Shown here in pieces: positions 20,623 through 32,600 of a DNA stretch of 64,000 nt. The notes under the pieces were generated by a model, which was not told the DNA's origin, made no database searches, and saw only the letters and a list, made by a program, of their open reading frames with translations. The first letter of the stretch is position 1. Each line of letters opens with the position of its first letter. The DNA is from Phytomonas francai. Lineage: Eukaryota > Euglenozoa > Kinetoplastea > Trypanosomatida > Trypanosomatidae. The stretch spans positions 812,614 to 876,613 of the forward strand of contig MJCC01000001.1 of assembly GCA_001766655.1 (NCBI GenBank), in the 5' to 3' direction. A program made the position numbers and the translations under genes.

Positions 20623-21390
20623 TCTGGGAAGACTACAGGTCTGCGGATCTAAGAGAAGGGGGGAAAGAGGTATTGAATGTACCCTAAGGAGCCAATAATG
20701 AAGAATCCTTTGGGTCAGTTTGGTGAATATTGTCTTAAATTTTAAAAATAAGGGTAAAACAAAACCAAAAGAAGATGATAAAAAATGGACATAAAAAAAG
20801 GCACACCCATTAACTATATAATTGATTTGCAGGTTTAAAAAAAAATGCGCCGGAAAAGTAACACTCAGAAACAACTTAGTACAAGTATACTGCTTAAACT
20901 TCTTTTGTTACATTTGCGTATTATATGAACCTGTACGATTTTTTTTTAGAGTGCCTTCTGCCCTAAACATCTCTTTGAACACTCTTAATGTAGCCCACTA
21001 GGATTTATCCCCAATGCCATCCACCGATGCTACATTAATAATTTTTCTGATGCTAAAGAAGATGCAGAATAAGGGATACCTAAGAAGAAAAAAATGCCAC
21101 AAATAATGAACTTTTCAAATCTATGGTAGAAGCCTACACATTTAGCCTCTCTACACAAAATTAAAGATCTAGCAATCACTTCTGTTTAAAAAGTCTATAA
21201 AAAATAGACCAATAATCCTTGAGGTGAACCAACATTTATAGAAGTCCAAGCCATCCCAAAGCGCAGGCTAGGAGCTCACGTGAACATCACAAGGTTGTCT
21301 TGAACCAATCGCACATATACCACTAGTAGTCTTCCCTATGCGAAAAAACCCCTTTGCATAAGGATGCTATACCAGAAAGAAAGAAAAAAG
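20623..21390. other. Leader and spacer upstream of FOR20
   Basis: AT-rich. No additional gene seen. Confidence 0.45.
20641..20672 (-). promoter_or_regulatory. Probable spliced-leader acceptor of the FOR20 gene
   Basis: On minus, a pyrimidine run ending TTAG, with further AGs at CGCAG and GTAG, lies 20-40 bases before the ATG at 20622. It supports the start chosen. Confidence 0.55.
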
Positions 21391-22620
21391 CTAGCGCCTC
21401 CTGAGATAGATAGCCATGAGGATGCCGATGAAGAGCATCCCTATGGCTACTCTGGTGCCATAAACCGAATAGTTCTCGCCGGTGATATTCCTCCTCTCTG
21501 GTTCATTAGGTGTTTGATCCTCCAAAATGGATTTTTCTTTTCTGTTTCGGCGCCTCTTTTTCTTCTTGGCTGATTCGCCTAAGCCAGTATCCGTCGGACC
21601 TACCCCAGCTGGTGCCTCAGGGGCACCCGCTTGGCTATCCTCAACTTTGGCGGAGCTGGCAGATCTCGTGGTAGGCAATGGATGCGCGGTAAACGTAATC
21701 GTTTTCCCGTCTCCCTCGTCCACTTTTTGCACCAAATATCGATTTTTACTGATGCCTGCAAGCTCCTCCCCATTGCCAAGCTTCTTGTGATCCTCTACCG
21801 TAAAGCCCTTGTCCCTGTTGTACTTAATCCTTAAGATTTCCCTCCCCCCACTCAAACCTACAAGGACGGCGGAGGATGAGAGCGCGGAGCAGAGTGGATT
21901 AATGCGCACGCGTTCGGCCTCAGATTCGCTCGGTTGATTCTTTCGTGTGGTGGAAAGTGAAATTGGACTCGACGTCGAAAACAGACGAGCAGATCTCCCA
22001 GCGATGTAAAGAACACTCGCCGTGTTGTCCCCATAGGCAAGAACGGCGAAGTTTCCAGAGCCACAGGAGCCATGTATGACCTTTCGCTTTCCTCGCCCGT
22101 GTTTCGTTTTTAAGGCGATGGAATCTACTTTTTTATTTCGATCCACATCCCAGAGATGAAGAAACGACGGCTCCATCGATAGCAGCCCTAGTAAATTGAA
22201 GGAAACAAATGGGTAAAGACCTTTATCGCGCACATCCATCTTTAGCTTACCTTTCAAAAACTTTATCACGGAGGTTAAGTTATCGGGGTTGCTTACGACT
22301 AAATACGCGGAGTTCACCCAAAGCACACTCGACGCTAGAGGGGTTTGCATCTCATCAAGAAGCTCCGTCAAACTATCGTCCTCAAATCGGTAAACCTTCA
22401 GAACGGATTGCGAAGGATCATTGTTGGTGGGTGAGCTTTCAAGCGCGGCGTCGTTGAGCGGGCATACAAGTGCAACGAAGCTCATTTCCGCATTGAATGC
22501 GTACGCGACGGTCCTACTACCATAGAGAAGAGAAAAGTTATTATTTTCCACTTTTGATTCAATGTAGAGGTATCCCTTTTTGTCCGTGAAAACGAACCTC
22601 CCATCATTCAGCGCTGACAT
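21391..22620 (-). CDS. WD40-like propeller protein with a C-terminal membrane anchor (Sec12-like candidate)
   Basis: Residues 1-320 of 409 show weak beta-propeller character: repeated hydrophobic strands such as FVFTDKKGYLYI, SFVALVCPL and AVLAYGDNTASVLYIAGR. A Ser/Lys-rich linker (KKKKRRRNRKEK) follows, then one membrane segment near 387-405 (VAIGMLFIGILMAIYL) and a basic end YLRRR. A cytosolic propeller anchored near its C-terminus is the layout of Sec12/PREB, the ER exchange factor for Sar1. The layout fits but no Sec12 motif is decisive, so I leave the name open. The alternative is an unrelated tail-anchored propeller. Confidence 0.6.
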   Translation of the reverse strand: MSALNDGRFVFTDKKGYLYIESKVENNNFSLLYGSRTVAYAFNAEMSFVALVCPLNDAALESSPTNNDPSQSVLKVYRFEDDSLTELLDEMQTPLASSVLWVNSAYLVVSNPDNLTSVIKFLKGKLKMDVRDKGLYPFVSFNLLGLLSMEPSFLHLWDVDRNKKVDSIALKTKHGRGKRKVIHGSCGSGNFAVLAYGDNTASVLYIAGRSARLFSTSSPISLSTTRKNQPSESEAERVRINPLCSALSSSAVLVGLSGGREILRIKYNRDKGFTVEDHKKLGNGEELAGISKNRYLVQKVDEGDGKTITFTAHPLPTTRSASSAKVEDSQAGAPEAPAGVGPTDTGLGESAKKKKRRRNRKEKSILEDQTPNEPERRNITGENYSVYGTRVAIGMLFIGILMAIYLRRR

Positions 22621-23299
22621 CCCCTATATAAATAAACAATCCTTGATGACACTAATAGTGCGGTATAGCGCAAGCAATGTAGATGAAAATATACGTGGGG
22701 GAAAAATGGTTTAATATATTCTGAGGATAATACGAAGCAACAACAAAAAAAGCAAGGTGCAATTGAATTGAATTCATTTTATGAGTCTTTAAACGTCCGA
22801 CATCTTTAAGCAGATAGAAGTCACAGCTGCATCCTGCATTTATTTTAATAAGAAGAAATTACTTAGCAGCATTTACTAGTTATGATTCCTTATATTATTC
22901 TCCCACCCACACCGCGCCTTCCCAAAAAACATATGCTTGTTCAATTGAATACACCCCTCAAAAAAAAAAAAACCCTTGACGGCGTGGCGAGGCACACCGT
23001 TGCGCACCATACACAACTTTATTTCGAAAGGGAGGAATTCAGGCAATGGAACTTCATTTGCATCGCTCAAGGACACGAATTCATGCAATTTTAGCAAGAG
23101 AGAAAGAGCTACTCCTCTTACGGATCCTTTTTTTCCTCTCCCTCCCTTCGATGAGAAACTCTACCAAAGCATTGAAATTGCTCGAGGCTCAGGTGGTACA
23201 CCCACTTTTTATTGCTATTATTATTACCTTCCAGTTCTAACTAAAAGTGAAAACAAAGCTTAGAAAGCAAGAAAAAAAAAATGAAAAACGGACTGCAGC
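22621..23299. other. Intergenic spacer
   Basis: AT-rich with no supported gene. A 73-codon minus-strand frame at 22,876-23,097 is possible but has no convincing acceptor or family. It more likely lies in the 3' UTR of NOG1. Confidence 0.4.
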
Positions 23300-25258
23300 T
23301 TAGCGGCGATCCCTAGCCCCATTACTCTTAACCTTTCCAGTAAAAAGATGCTTCGGGCGGAGGTTTGGAATGTGATGATCGGCCTCACCCTTCCGTGCCT
23401 GCCTTGCAAGCGGGCGCGCCTTCACCTTGCTGATCTTCACCGCGCGCAGCTTCTCATTGACGTCCTTAAATCCCTCGCCGCGGGTGGTGCTGAGGCTTCG
23501 GTCGGACCTGCCAGAGCGCCCGCTAAGGCTGCGCGTGGTTTTCGTCGTAATATGCGTGGAGCCCGAGCGATCGCGGCGCAAGGCCTCCTGTGCGACCGAC
23601 ATCGAGCGTCCGCGTTTTCGCGCGCCGGACGACGAGGCCGCGGCCTCGGAATCTCGCGCGCGCGCGTCCTGGCTGCCCGTCCGGCTATTAAACCGCTTGA
23701 CGGCGATCGACTGCTGCCGGGTGCGGCGGATGCTCGGGTTCCGCACGGCGCGCTCCATCTTGAGCACCTTCACCTTATCCTTAATAAACCGGACAGCCTC
23801 GCGGGTGTCGTCGTCGAGCTCGTGGGCGGGCCGCGCGCCGGCGGCCTCGAGCTCGAGCTGCTCGAGCCGCGCCTCCTCCTCGGCCTCGAGCTCGCGGAGG
23901 CGGTCGTGGATGTCGGGGTCGACGTGGTCGTAGATGTTGCGGCCGTCCATGATGTCCGGCACGACGTCCTCGACCCACGCCGCGTCCTCGAGGTCCCAGG
24001 TCTGGCGCTCGTTGGCCTGGAAGCAGCCGGGGCCGCCGTGGGCCCACTCGAGGTCGCGCGCGGTCCGCCGGCGCACCCGCGGCGGCGCCCCGGCCGCCCG
24101 CTCGGCCGCCACGCTCGCCGGAACGTGGGCCGGCCGCGCGAGGCCGTCGCGGGGGACGGGGACGGCGCAGTAGAGGCGGTTCTGAATGGCCTGGAAGCGC
24201 CCCGAGCCCTCCTTCTGCTCCGAGCGGTGGAGCAGAAGCGTATCGCAGGCGAGCGCCTTCAGGTCGCCTACGCCGACGTCGGTGAGGGTGCTCGTCGTGG
24301 TCCACTTCGCACCGGAGGCCTCGATCGCGGACAGGATCAGCGACTGCTCCTCGCCCGCCACGTCGTCGATGGTGCAGACGTCGGACTTGTTGAAGACCAC
24401 GACAACCGGCTTGCCGACAAAGAGAGGGCCGATCGAGCGGAAGAGGGAAACTTGCTGCGCAATCGAGTACCCGCACTGCCCGCTCAGGTCCATAAAGAAA
24501 AGAATACAGGCTCGGAGATGCGCAAGGGCCGTGATGGCCTGCATTTCAATCACATTCCGCTCCTCTAGAGAGTGGTCCAGAATACCCGGTGTGTCAATGA
24601 CTTGCCAGGTCGAGTAATTATAATCCGTATGACCCACAAAAAGCGACTTTGTCGTAAATGCGTATGGTTGAACTTCTACATCCGCCCGTGTTACCTTGTT
24701 CATAAAACTAGATTTGCCAACGTTCGGGAACCCTGTAATCAAAAGAGTTCGTGCGTTAGGGTCTATCGAGGGCAAGCGAGACATGTGCTGGCGAACTTTC
24801 TCAAGATAGACCAATGCGTTGTTGAGCTTTTTGCATGCCGTGGCCATCCTACCTAAAGCCGCTCGTTTTAGCTGCTTGCAACGGTAAAGAGAATCCCCGT
24901 ACTTGAGTAAACGAACATAGTCTCTTCCTATATTGTCCACCATGTGGCGCACAGCTCCAACTTGGCCAAGAGCAACTTTATAATGATCCCTGTCGTATAA
25001 AATATGCATGAGATCACCATAGAAGGGATGAATGTCATCCATGCGCGGAAACTCCTGTAAAATGTAGGTGAGCTTTTCATTGATAGTCTTCTGCGTAAAT
25101 TTCACTTTTCTCATGTAAAATTGTCGAATTCTTGAGATGTGGTAACCTTTGTGCACCACCGTTGGGGTTTTGCGCTGTGTCTTGGATAATACAATATCCA
25201 TAAAGTCCTTATAGGTTGGGACAACCGTAATGGACTTAAAATTGTAAAACAATGACAT
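23300..25258 (-). CDS. NOG1: Nucleolar GTP-binding protein NOG1
   Basis: The start is the ATG at 25258, giving [15 protein letters not shown], the conserved NOG1 beginning. The product is 652 residues. The NOG1 N-terminal domain ([20 protein letters not shown], then [10 protein letters not shown]) precedes the GTPase. G1 is GFPNVGKSS near residue 175, G3 is [14 protein letters not shown], and G4 is NKSD. The C-terminal part is charged and ends in a basic tail. NOG1 (Nog1/GTPBP4) is a placeholder on pre-60S particles at the peptide tunnel and is essential for 60S maturation. The second half of the gene is a strong GC island although the N-terminal half is not. Confidence 0.97.
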   Translation of the reverse strand: MSLFYNFKSITVVPTYKDFMDIVLSKTQRKTPTVVHKGYHISRIRQFYMRKVKFTQKTINEKLTYILQEFPRMDDIHPFYGDLMHILYDRDHYKVALGQVGAVRHMVDNIGRDYVRLLKYGDSLYRCKQLKRAALGRMATACKKLNNALVYLEKVRQHMSRLPSIDPNARTLLITGFPNVGKSSFMNKVTRADVEVQPYAFTTKSLFVGHTDYNYSTWQVIDTPGILDHSLEERNVIEMQAITALAHLRACILFFMDLSGQCGYSIAQQVSLFRSIGPLFVGKPVVVVFNKSDVCTIDDVAGEEQSLILSAIEASGAKWTTTSTLTDVGVGDLKALACDTLLLHRSEQKEGSGRFQAIQNRLYCAVPVPRDGLARPAHVPASVAAERAAGAPPRVRRRTARDLEWAHGGPGCFQANERQTWDLEDAAWVEDVVPDIMDGRNIYDHVDPDIHDRLRELEAEEEARLEQLELEAAGARPAHELDDDTREAVRFIKDKVKVLKMERAVRNPSIRRTRQQSIAVKRFNSRTGSQDARARDSEAAASSSGARKRGRSMSVAQEALRRDRSGSTHITTKTTRSLSGRSGRSDRSLSTTRGEGFKDVNEKLRAVKISKVKARPLARQARKGEADHHIPNLRPKHLFTGKVKSNGARDRR

Positions 25259-26052
25259 TTTTTCTGGTAAAAATATAAATAATATATGAAAGAGAAAATG
25301 TCCCACACTCCGATGGTTTACTAAAAAAATATATATATATAATCTAATGAATAGATTTAAGAAAAAATTTCATGGTTATCGTAATATTCCATAGAGATCA
25401 ACTTTTTGAAAGTACAGTCCGACATTTTTTTTGTTTTAGGTTTCTGAATCCTGCAATGGTTCCTTATATATGGTTAGCAACATGTAACACACACACAAAA
25501 ACCTTATAAGATCAGCAGCATTACATGATGCAATATACAATTTATGATATTGTGTATTTTCCTGTATCATACAGATATTATTATTAAAACTTTTATTATT
25601 ATCATTTTATTAGTATTTAATTTTGTCTTTCTTTCCAAACGTCGCACTATACTTTTTCCCCTAATTCGAAACAAGCTAAACCTTTGTATAGAAAATAATG
25701 AACGGTCGATATAAAAAAATTAACCACATACACAGGAAAAAATCGTTGTTGCATTTACTTTCCAGTATGTAATTATCTTGGGTTTAACCAGCACATAATA
25801 TTTATAAATATGCCGGATACTTTAGATCTGAAACTAATTTCAAAATTAACCTCTTTGAGTACAAATAAATATTGATATCCCCCTAGTACGCGTAATTTGA
25901 AGAAAACTAAAGAAAATTTAAATGGGAAAAAAAACATATCTATCTATCTGTGGAAAATACGGCAATTAAAAATGTTAAACTAATGAGGAATTAGAAAAAC
26001 AGCTACCCAGTAGGTTCGCCTACAGCATCCCGTTACATTTGTATAAGGTTCG

Positions 26053-26083
<31 letters not shown>

Positions 26084-26087
26084 ATAC
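25259..26087. other. Intergenic spacer
   Basis: Very AT-rich, with TA repeats near 25,327 and 26,053-26,086. No gene seen. Confidence 0.5.
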
Positions 26088-27956
26088 TCAGGACAAATTT
26101 GTAATCGTGTAGAAACCACTTCCATCTAGATCTAGAAGTACGTTGTGTAAAGGCTTCAAGGCCTCGTGATGGGAAATGGTGATGAGTGTCATACCAGCTT
26201 TTTGAAGCTCCTTATAAAGATCAACTTCTTCAGACTGAGGGATCGCAGAGGTGCACTCATCCAAAAAAACAAAAATAGGACAATGAATGAGAACACGCAC
26301 TAGTGCAACTCGTTGTCGCTCACCCCCAGAAAGAACTTTATGCCAATCTTTGATAGTATTGAGGCCACCTTCTCTCTGAACAATTTGTGTCAGTCCTAGC
26401 GAAGTTACACAGCGCATTATTTCACTATCAGTTAGATTATTTGAAACCACTTCATCCTCTGTGAAGGGATATGCCATTTGTGCTCGGAGCGTTCCTGGTG
26501 GGAGATAAACCCTTTGAGGTAAGAAAAACATTTTCTCCGTTGCAGGCCTTTTGATAATGCCATCTTGTGGCGACCATATTTCACCTATAATCCTTATTAA
26601 GGCTGATTTTCCTGAGCCATTGCAACCCATAATTAAAACATGTCTACCAGGAACAATACTTAAGTTTAAATTATTAATTAGAGGTGCTCCATTAGGAGAA
26701 ACGATGTTGACGTTTTTCAAAATAATTTCATTGCTTTTATCATCGAGAATAACATTGCTCACACTCCGGTGTTCATTGGATAGTGAAATTTGATCGAGAA
26801 TTTCACGCAGTTCCTCCACACGGTGTGCGCTAATGCATAATGCAGCGGTCTTCTTATGCAAAGAAAGTAATCGTCCAATGGCCTTTGATAATGGTATATA
26901 AACCTGCACAGTTTTCAGATACAACTTCGTGAGTTCCACTTTCGACAGATAGTCCTTTTGATTAAGTACCACCACACCTGAAATAATGTAACCGATACAA
27001 GACGCACCATACTTGGTGAAGATAAAATCTAAAAGCCCAATCCACCATTTTACTTTTTTGATGTGGGTTTCATGTTTTATAATTGATTTCAAAATTCTAT
27101 CTGCATGCTCACATTCTAGTTCTTCACCGTTATGGAATGCAATTTCCTCCGCATGTCGAAAAAGTTGATTGTGTTTTGCACGTAAATTACCCTCTTTTTC
27201 TTGGCTACGAGCGATCAATTTTTCAAAATCTGAATTCAGTGATTTTGTCACTGTGACTACTAAATGATAATAAATCATCAAGAGGACTAAAGAATCAAAG
27301 CCAGAGACCTTTGAAAGGTTTAACGATAATATAATTGCATCTATCAGCGGTCGTAAAACCGAAAGAAACAAATCTGCCAATGTCTCACAGAAAAGACTTG
27401 CATCATTGTGAATTCGATGATCAGGATTGTCCAAAGTATGTTGAATGGCTATTTTGTACAGATTGTTGCCCTGAAAATATTCGTTTTCCAAGGCTCTCTG
27501 CAGATTTCCTTTAAAATGCCTCTGGAGTATCGACTTCAGATGAAAAACTGATGCATTGATAATGGAGCCAGGAATCGCCAAGAGACCAATATCAACAACC
27601 CCAAAAATAAACTCCTTCATCTTTTTTTCAACAAGAAACTGCCCATTTTGACCAATCGTTCGAGCAATCACTAAGGTGAGCCTCGTTCTGATAAATAAAA
27701 GAACCGTTAATAAAAAAATAATTCCAGACTCAACTGAAAAAAAACCAGGAATGCAAATTTTTATCAAGGAACGTAGCTGACTCCAAGATGCCCTGCCCTG
27801 CTCTTTTTCATGCGAACGATATCGTCTGATCCTTCTTTTTCTCAACCTATACGAAAGAGATGATAACAAAATCTTCAAAATTGAAGATGCGCACAATAAC
27901 TTAATTGAGCAACTGCTAATTGTGCCTTGACCCCTTAGAGTGGATAAAATTGACAT
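26088..27956 (-). CDS. ABCD-type half-transporter (peroxisomal/glycosomal)
   Basis: The 622-residue protein has an N-terminal membrane domain of the ABC_membrane_2 type and one ATPase domain. Family motifs in order are NPDHRIHNDASLFCETLADL, the EAA-like EEIAFHNGEELE, Walker A GCNGSGKS (near 446), signature LSGGERQRVALVRVL (near 540) and Walker B IFVFLDECTSA (near 560). ABCD proteins dimerise and carry acyl-CoAs or fatty acids into peroxisomes. In trypanosomes the homologues are the glycosomal transporters GAT1-3. I cannot tell which of the three this is. It is the first gene of the left minus cluster, next to the divergent switch. Confidence 0.9.
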   Translation of the reverse strand: MSILSTLRGQGTISSCSIKLLCASSILKILLSSLSYRLRKRRIRRYRSHEKEQGRASWSQLRSLIKICIPGFFSVESGIIFLLTVLLFIRTRLTLVIARTIGQNGQFLVEKKMKEFIFGVVDIGLLAIPGSIINASVFHLKSILQRHFKGNLQRALENEYFQGNNLYKIAIQHTLDNPDHRIHNDASLFCETLADLFLSVLRPLIDAIILSLNLSKVSGFDSLVLLMIYYHLVVTVTKSLNSDFEKLIARSQEKEGNLRAKHNQLFRHAEEIAFHNGEELECEHADRILKSIIKHETHIKKVKWWIGLLDFIFTKYGASCIGYIISGVVVLNQKDYLSKVELTKLYLKTVQVYIPLSKAIGRLLSLHKKTAALCISAHRVEELREILDQISLSNEHRSVSNVILDDKSNEIILKNVNIVSPNGAPLINNLNLSIVPGRHVLIMGCNGSGKSALIRIIGEIWSPQDGIIKRPATEKMFFLPQRVYLPPGTLRAQMAYPFTEDEVVSNNLTDSEIMRCVTSLGLTQIVQREGGLNTIKDWHKVLSGGERQRVALVRVLIHCPIFVFLDECTSAIPQSEEVDLYKELQKAGMTLITISHHEALKPLHNVLLDLDGSGFYTITNLS

Positions 27957-28510
27957 TCTTGTTGCTGTAATAGACCTCTAGAAATACGAGAAAAAAAATG
28001 AAGATATAGTGAACTATTTAAACTACTTGTTCTGAAAAAAAAAAGCAAGCATTAAGACTAAACAATATACACCCAGCAAAAGTTGCATTACATACAAACC
28101 TTTCCCACAACAGAAAATTGTAAATTTATTCAACGCATACACAGACCCCCCCACATGCCCTCCCGCCCCCACACTTATGAAAAAACATTTACCTCCAGGG
28201 TGAGCAACGTGTAAAAATATATAAAAAAACGGCCGAATGCCATTCTACGCCATCTCTCGCGGGGTCGCCTGGCGTCTTTCGTGGGCGGGGCCCGACAAAT
28301 TTATTGCTATTTGCGGGACCCCCCCCCCTCCCCCCAACACAGACATACACCCGCCGGATAAACGGAAGAAGTGGTAGAAAAAATGCAAAAATAGGAGAGC
28401 CTATGGTTTCTGCAGGGGGGCGCCCCTCTTCGAAAAAGAAATCCTATGCACTGTTGTACTGATTACTTTTTGCACCACCACTTTTTCTTCTCTAGATACA
28501 ATACCCGTAG
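27957..28510. promoter_or_regulatory. Divergent strand-switch region, likely Pol II start zone
   Basis: Genes point away on both sides (ABCD left, DOT1-like right). The interval holds C/G tracts near 28,145-28,170 and 28,319-28,335, set in a GC-rich patch at 28,230-28,340. In trypanosomatids divergent switches with G tracts are the usual sites of Pol II initiation and of variant histones. No core promoter element is visible. A pyrimidine tract and TAG just before 28,511 probably form the acceptor of the first plus gene. Confidence 0.6.
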
Positions 28511-29410
28511 ATGAACCCGCAACTTTTGCTGTTTGCAGGGGCAGTTGTAGGCACCGTTGGGGTGCTTCATATTGTTCTGAAGCCCAGGGCATTCCGCATA
28601 GTGCTCATGGGTGCTGGTTTGGGGATGGCTGGCGCCGCTTTCATTACTTATACAAATAGTTCAAGGCATGCGATGCCTTCAAGTTTCGTACCTATAACTC
28701 TGAAACCCGTTCCCATCGATTTCAGTAAAATCCAGCCGGTTATTTATGAGAATCTGACCTTGAATTACAATGAAAACGATACGGCTAACTTAAATAAAGG
28801 GAAAGGCTCTGAAAATTCCAAGAAACCTACACAACCCAAGAATTTAGACGTTGATGAAGTTCGTCATATGTGGATTTCAGCTGTACTTCCTGTTTTTAGA
28901 AGCTATAGTAATAAAGAAAGAATTACAGCAACAGAATCAGTTGAAAACGTAGAACGTGGCATTGTTTTCTGTGAGATGGGGAGCGAATTAGGTAGTATCT
29001 GTCTTCAGGTGCTCATGGAGACCAAGTGCACAAAAACGGTTGGAATTGAAGGAAACTCAAAACTTATGCAAACAGCCAAGGAGGCCACAAAACGTGCCCA
29101 AGAGCTCTATCCGGAAACTTTGAATGGGAAGGAATCGATTTGGTATGAGGACGACTTTTCAAACTCCTCTGATATTCTAAAAAAAGAGGCTGTCAACATA
29201 ATACTCATTCGATCAAATGCTCTTGATAAGATTCGGATGGAGAAGCTTGCTTCATTTGCAGATTCAGTCCCCTGTGTTAAGTGCATAATTACCTTACAAA
29301 AGATTGATAGTAATTTTTTAAGAGGAACTTCATTCGTACAGACCTCCCTCCTACACTCGTCACCCAATTGGGACAAGGGATCACTTTTCTATGTTTATCA
29401 AAGGCAGTAA
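28511..29410 (+). CDS. Membrane-anchored DOT1-fold / Rossmann methyltransferase-like protein
   Basis: This 299-residue protein has two N-terminal hydrophobic segments (about 5-23 and 28-48), then a polar linker. A C-terminal half follows (about 118-299) that reads like the DOT1 catalytic fold. FCEMGSELGSICLQVLMETK resembles the DOT1 motif I region (normally DLGSGxGxxxxQxA). VGIEGNSKLMQTAKEAT follows the expected acidic residue for SAM ribose. The segment NWDKGSLFYVYQRQ resembles the DOT1 end. The glycines of motif I are partly lost (DLGSG became EMGSE), so activity is doubtful. FAM173-like membrane methyltransferases are an alternative. First gene of the plus cluster. Confidence 0.6.
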   Translation: MNPQLLLFAGAVVGTVGVLHIVLKPRAFRIVLMGAGLGMAGAAFITYTNSSRHAMPSSFVPITLKPVPIDFSKIQPVIYENLTLNYNENDTANLNKGKGSENSKKPTQPKNLDVDEVRHMWISAVLPVFRSYSNKERITATESVENVERGIVFCEMGSELGSICLQVLMETKCTKTVGIEGNSKLMQTAKEATKRAQELYPETLNGKESIWYEDDFSNSSDILKKEAVNIILIRSNALDKIRMEKLASFADSVPCVKCIITLQKIDSNFLRGTSFVQTSLLHSSPNWDKGSLFYVYQRQ

Positions 29411-29692
29411 CGTCCCATCTTACTACCTGAGTATACCATAATGCTTTTAATACTATGATTGACACATATTATATATTGCAAACTTGATTATTTTGAAGTA
29501 TCTATAAAAATTTGAATCTGAGGCTCCCTAAGCAACAAAATGGATAAAATGTAACTACTGAAAGATGAATGAGTCGAAGGTTAATGCCCTGTGGAACTAT
29601 TAACCTCTTGTCCATATTTTTAAAATGTCATAGTTATTGTATATCGATATATACCTATAGATATTTTACCTAGAAGCATAAAGGAAAACATC

Positions 29693-32600
29693 ATGAGTGC
29701 CCGTGAGTCATACTCCAGTAGGACTGAGAGTCATTCACTGTTTGGATACATTAGTAGCAGTGGAGAAAGCAATGCTTTTTTTCTATCACCACTTAGTGAA
29801 GATGAAAGTATTGATGCTGTTTTTTCTAGTGAATCGATTCCTGTGGTCAAGCAGCTTATGAAGAGGTTGCTAAGAGTTTCTTCAATGCTGAAGGCTGAAA
29901 AAGAGCGCTTAGATAACTATCAATCCAGCAGCGATAATAGCGGTGAACTGCTTATAAATCAATCTAATAGCTTGAGAAAATTGCTAGATCTATACCACTT
30001 TTTATGGGGGAGACTTCTGTTCATCCTTCACGATGAGCACGGGAAATGCTCGGATTCTTATTCAAACTCGTTAAATTTGCAAGATCGCATTCCTTTTGAA
30101 TCATTGGCGCATACTATTCATCATAATAGTGAGTTTTGCGATATCCTGGGTGAAATTACGAGCCGCTCATTTGAACAACGAAATGATAGTGACGATGTTT
30201 CTAATGATCTTCACTACGCCATATTAAAAGAATTTAACGAAAAAATGACCCGGATCCAGCTAAATGCATCCTTTTGTGCGCTATTTGTAGTTGAAGGATC
30301 GCGTGAACACTATTTAGATCCAGTATCAATGGATGATCTCTGTAATTCTGTGGTGAAAGAGACATGTCGACGCAACAGATTAGTGCCTCTATCGCTTATG
30401 TTCAGCATGTTTGACCAAGATGTGCTTGCGATTAGCGACGCAATGGCATACGGAACCTTGAGTGTTCTTCTGCAGCGTTTTCGTCACCTAGTTCATCGTC
30501 TATTTGGTCAATTTTCTGAACGAAGAATAAATGAAGAATCGAGTCATCATGAAGCGAGTTCGGTAAACCAACAATACAACACCGTGGTTATACGTAGTGA
30601 AATGAATTCAAAGAGAAGTTCACGCAGAGCGTCTCCATCAGCGCCTCAATCATCTTTCCCTGAAGGCTTACCTTCACCGAATTCCACAATTAAGACGGTT
30701 CGTATAAGCCGATTAGCTGACAGCGAAGCTGTTCCAGACTCACCACTACCCGTCACCTCATCTATGAATGATGCTTCTGTTGAGACCGATCCGCTTTCAG
30801 CGCGTTTCACTAATGCTAAACGTTACCGAGAACGAGGGGATTCACCTTTGCTCAAAAAGCCAAGGTGGTTTCAGCCCACTAGTAGAACATTGTTGTCCCT
30901 ATCCTCGTGGCATCCTCGTATAGGTGAAAAGGTGGGTCGAGGACCTGGATGGCGCTATAGCAAGAACGGAAACGGTTGTGATTATGGGGAGGTCGTCGGA
31001 CTCACCGTCGATAATGAAGTGATCGTTCGATGGATGAGGAGCATCGATGCGTCTCATGAGGAGGATGGCCGTTTGTTCCGTTATAAATATCGCCCTCCCT
31101 TTCTAGAGGTTGTTCCCTGGCATGATTACATGTATATGAATACGATGGACATGGATACTAACATGCTCTATCTGACTGAATTTATGCTAACCTGCGCTGT
31201 TCTTGGTATTTTATGTCAGCAACATGAAGCGGTGCTTCCCGTGCTACAGTTCCAAACTATAGAGTCTGCGATCCACACCATTGATTCTATGGATCTGGCT
31301 GAATCCAAGCGGATTCTTGAAAGCGCCATAGAATCCCTGGAGCAAGCTAAAACGGTGCTTATAGGCCATGATGACAATACCACGATGGGAGCAAATTTTT
31401 CGGATATACTCTTGAATTGGAGCCCTGATCTGCGCAACGCTAAAGAAAACTGCAGAGAACAAAAAGAAATTGTTGCGAGGATAGGTTGGGTCCTGAATGC
31501 ACTTCTTTCGCATAAAAAATTGGCGCTATTCTTTCTGGCTCGTGGGGGGCCTGCTCAAATCCTGAGGATCATAAATGGTCCATTGGATATGGCCACGGTG
31601 TATGGATGCTGCATCGTTCTTGCACAGCTATCGAAAACGTCTATTTTCGAGGAAATTCTGCGAAACTATAGGGAGTTCTTCCACCCCATAATGACATTTA
31701 TTATTGATCAGTGGAAAAGCAGCCCGAGCACCGATGTCCAGGAGAGTGCAGGCGCTTTTTTACTGAACTGCCTGAGTTTCCCATGCGCACTGGAATTTTT
31801 CGATAACCTTGGCGGTGGGACTCTTCTCACGAACACGCTTGAGAAACTTTTGACGATATCGGAGGAGCGCTTCGATCTCATCTTCCCCGGACTCCAACTT
31901 GTGGCGCTCAAATGCCTCAACACGTATCTTGTTGCGCACTTGATGCTATCGACCAAAGTTCTCTTCCGGAAGCATCGTGTTCTCTCCTCGATGATTACCA
32001 AGGCCTCTCCGCAGACCTCCCTTCCCCGGGATCCCGGGATTCTCGATTCGATCTTGTTCTTCCTCGCCGCGCCGACGGCGGCGCTGCCGGACGTCTCGGT
32101 GGAGAACGTGCTGAGCCTGCTCGCGCCCGGGCACCAGCCGGCGCTCCAGGCGGTGGTGGCGGCGGGCGTGCACGGCGCGCTGCTCCGCGGCGTCGGCTTC
32201 TACCTCGCGCAGAGCGCGTGGGAGGCTCTGGCGGCGGGGCTTCAGGTGCTTCGCGTGCTGACGGTCGCGCCCTTCGCGCGGGCCCCGGTGCTCGCGCCGG
32301 CCGCCCCCCGCGAGTCCGGCGTCGGCGCGCTGCTTCGCGTCGTGCAGGCGCTGCCGGCGGCCGCGGGCGAGGGAAGCTGCGCGCGCGAGTACCACCTCCT
32401 GCCCTGCGCGGCCGCCGCGCTGCAGGTGCTGCTCCAGCTGCTCGCCGGCGACGAGGCCGCGCCGGCGGTCGCCGGCCGCGTCTGCGCGGACTTCCGCGCG
32501 GCCAACGGCGTGCGGGCGCTGCTGGGGCTCGTGCGCCTTCAGCGCGACTACACCTTCCCGGCGCGGCTGGGGTACTTCCCGGTGGTCGCGCGCGTGGTCG

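Noticed and set aside
23348..24568. A 406-codon plus-strand frame opposite NOG1
   Set aside because: Same cause. NOG1 on minus is unmistakable.
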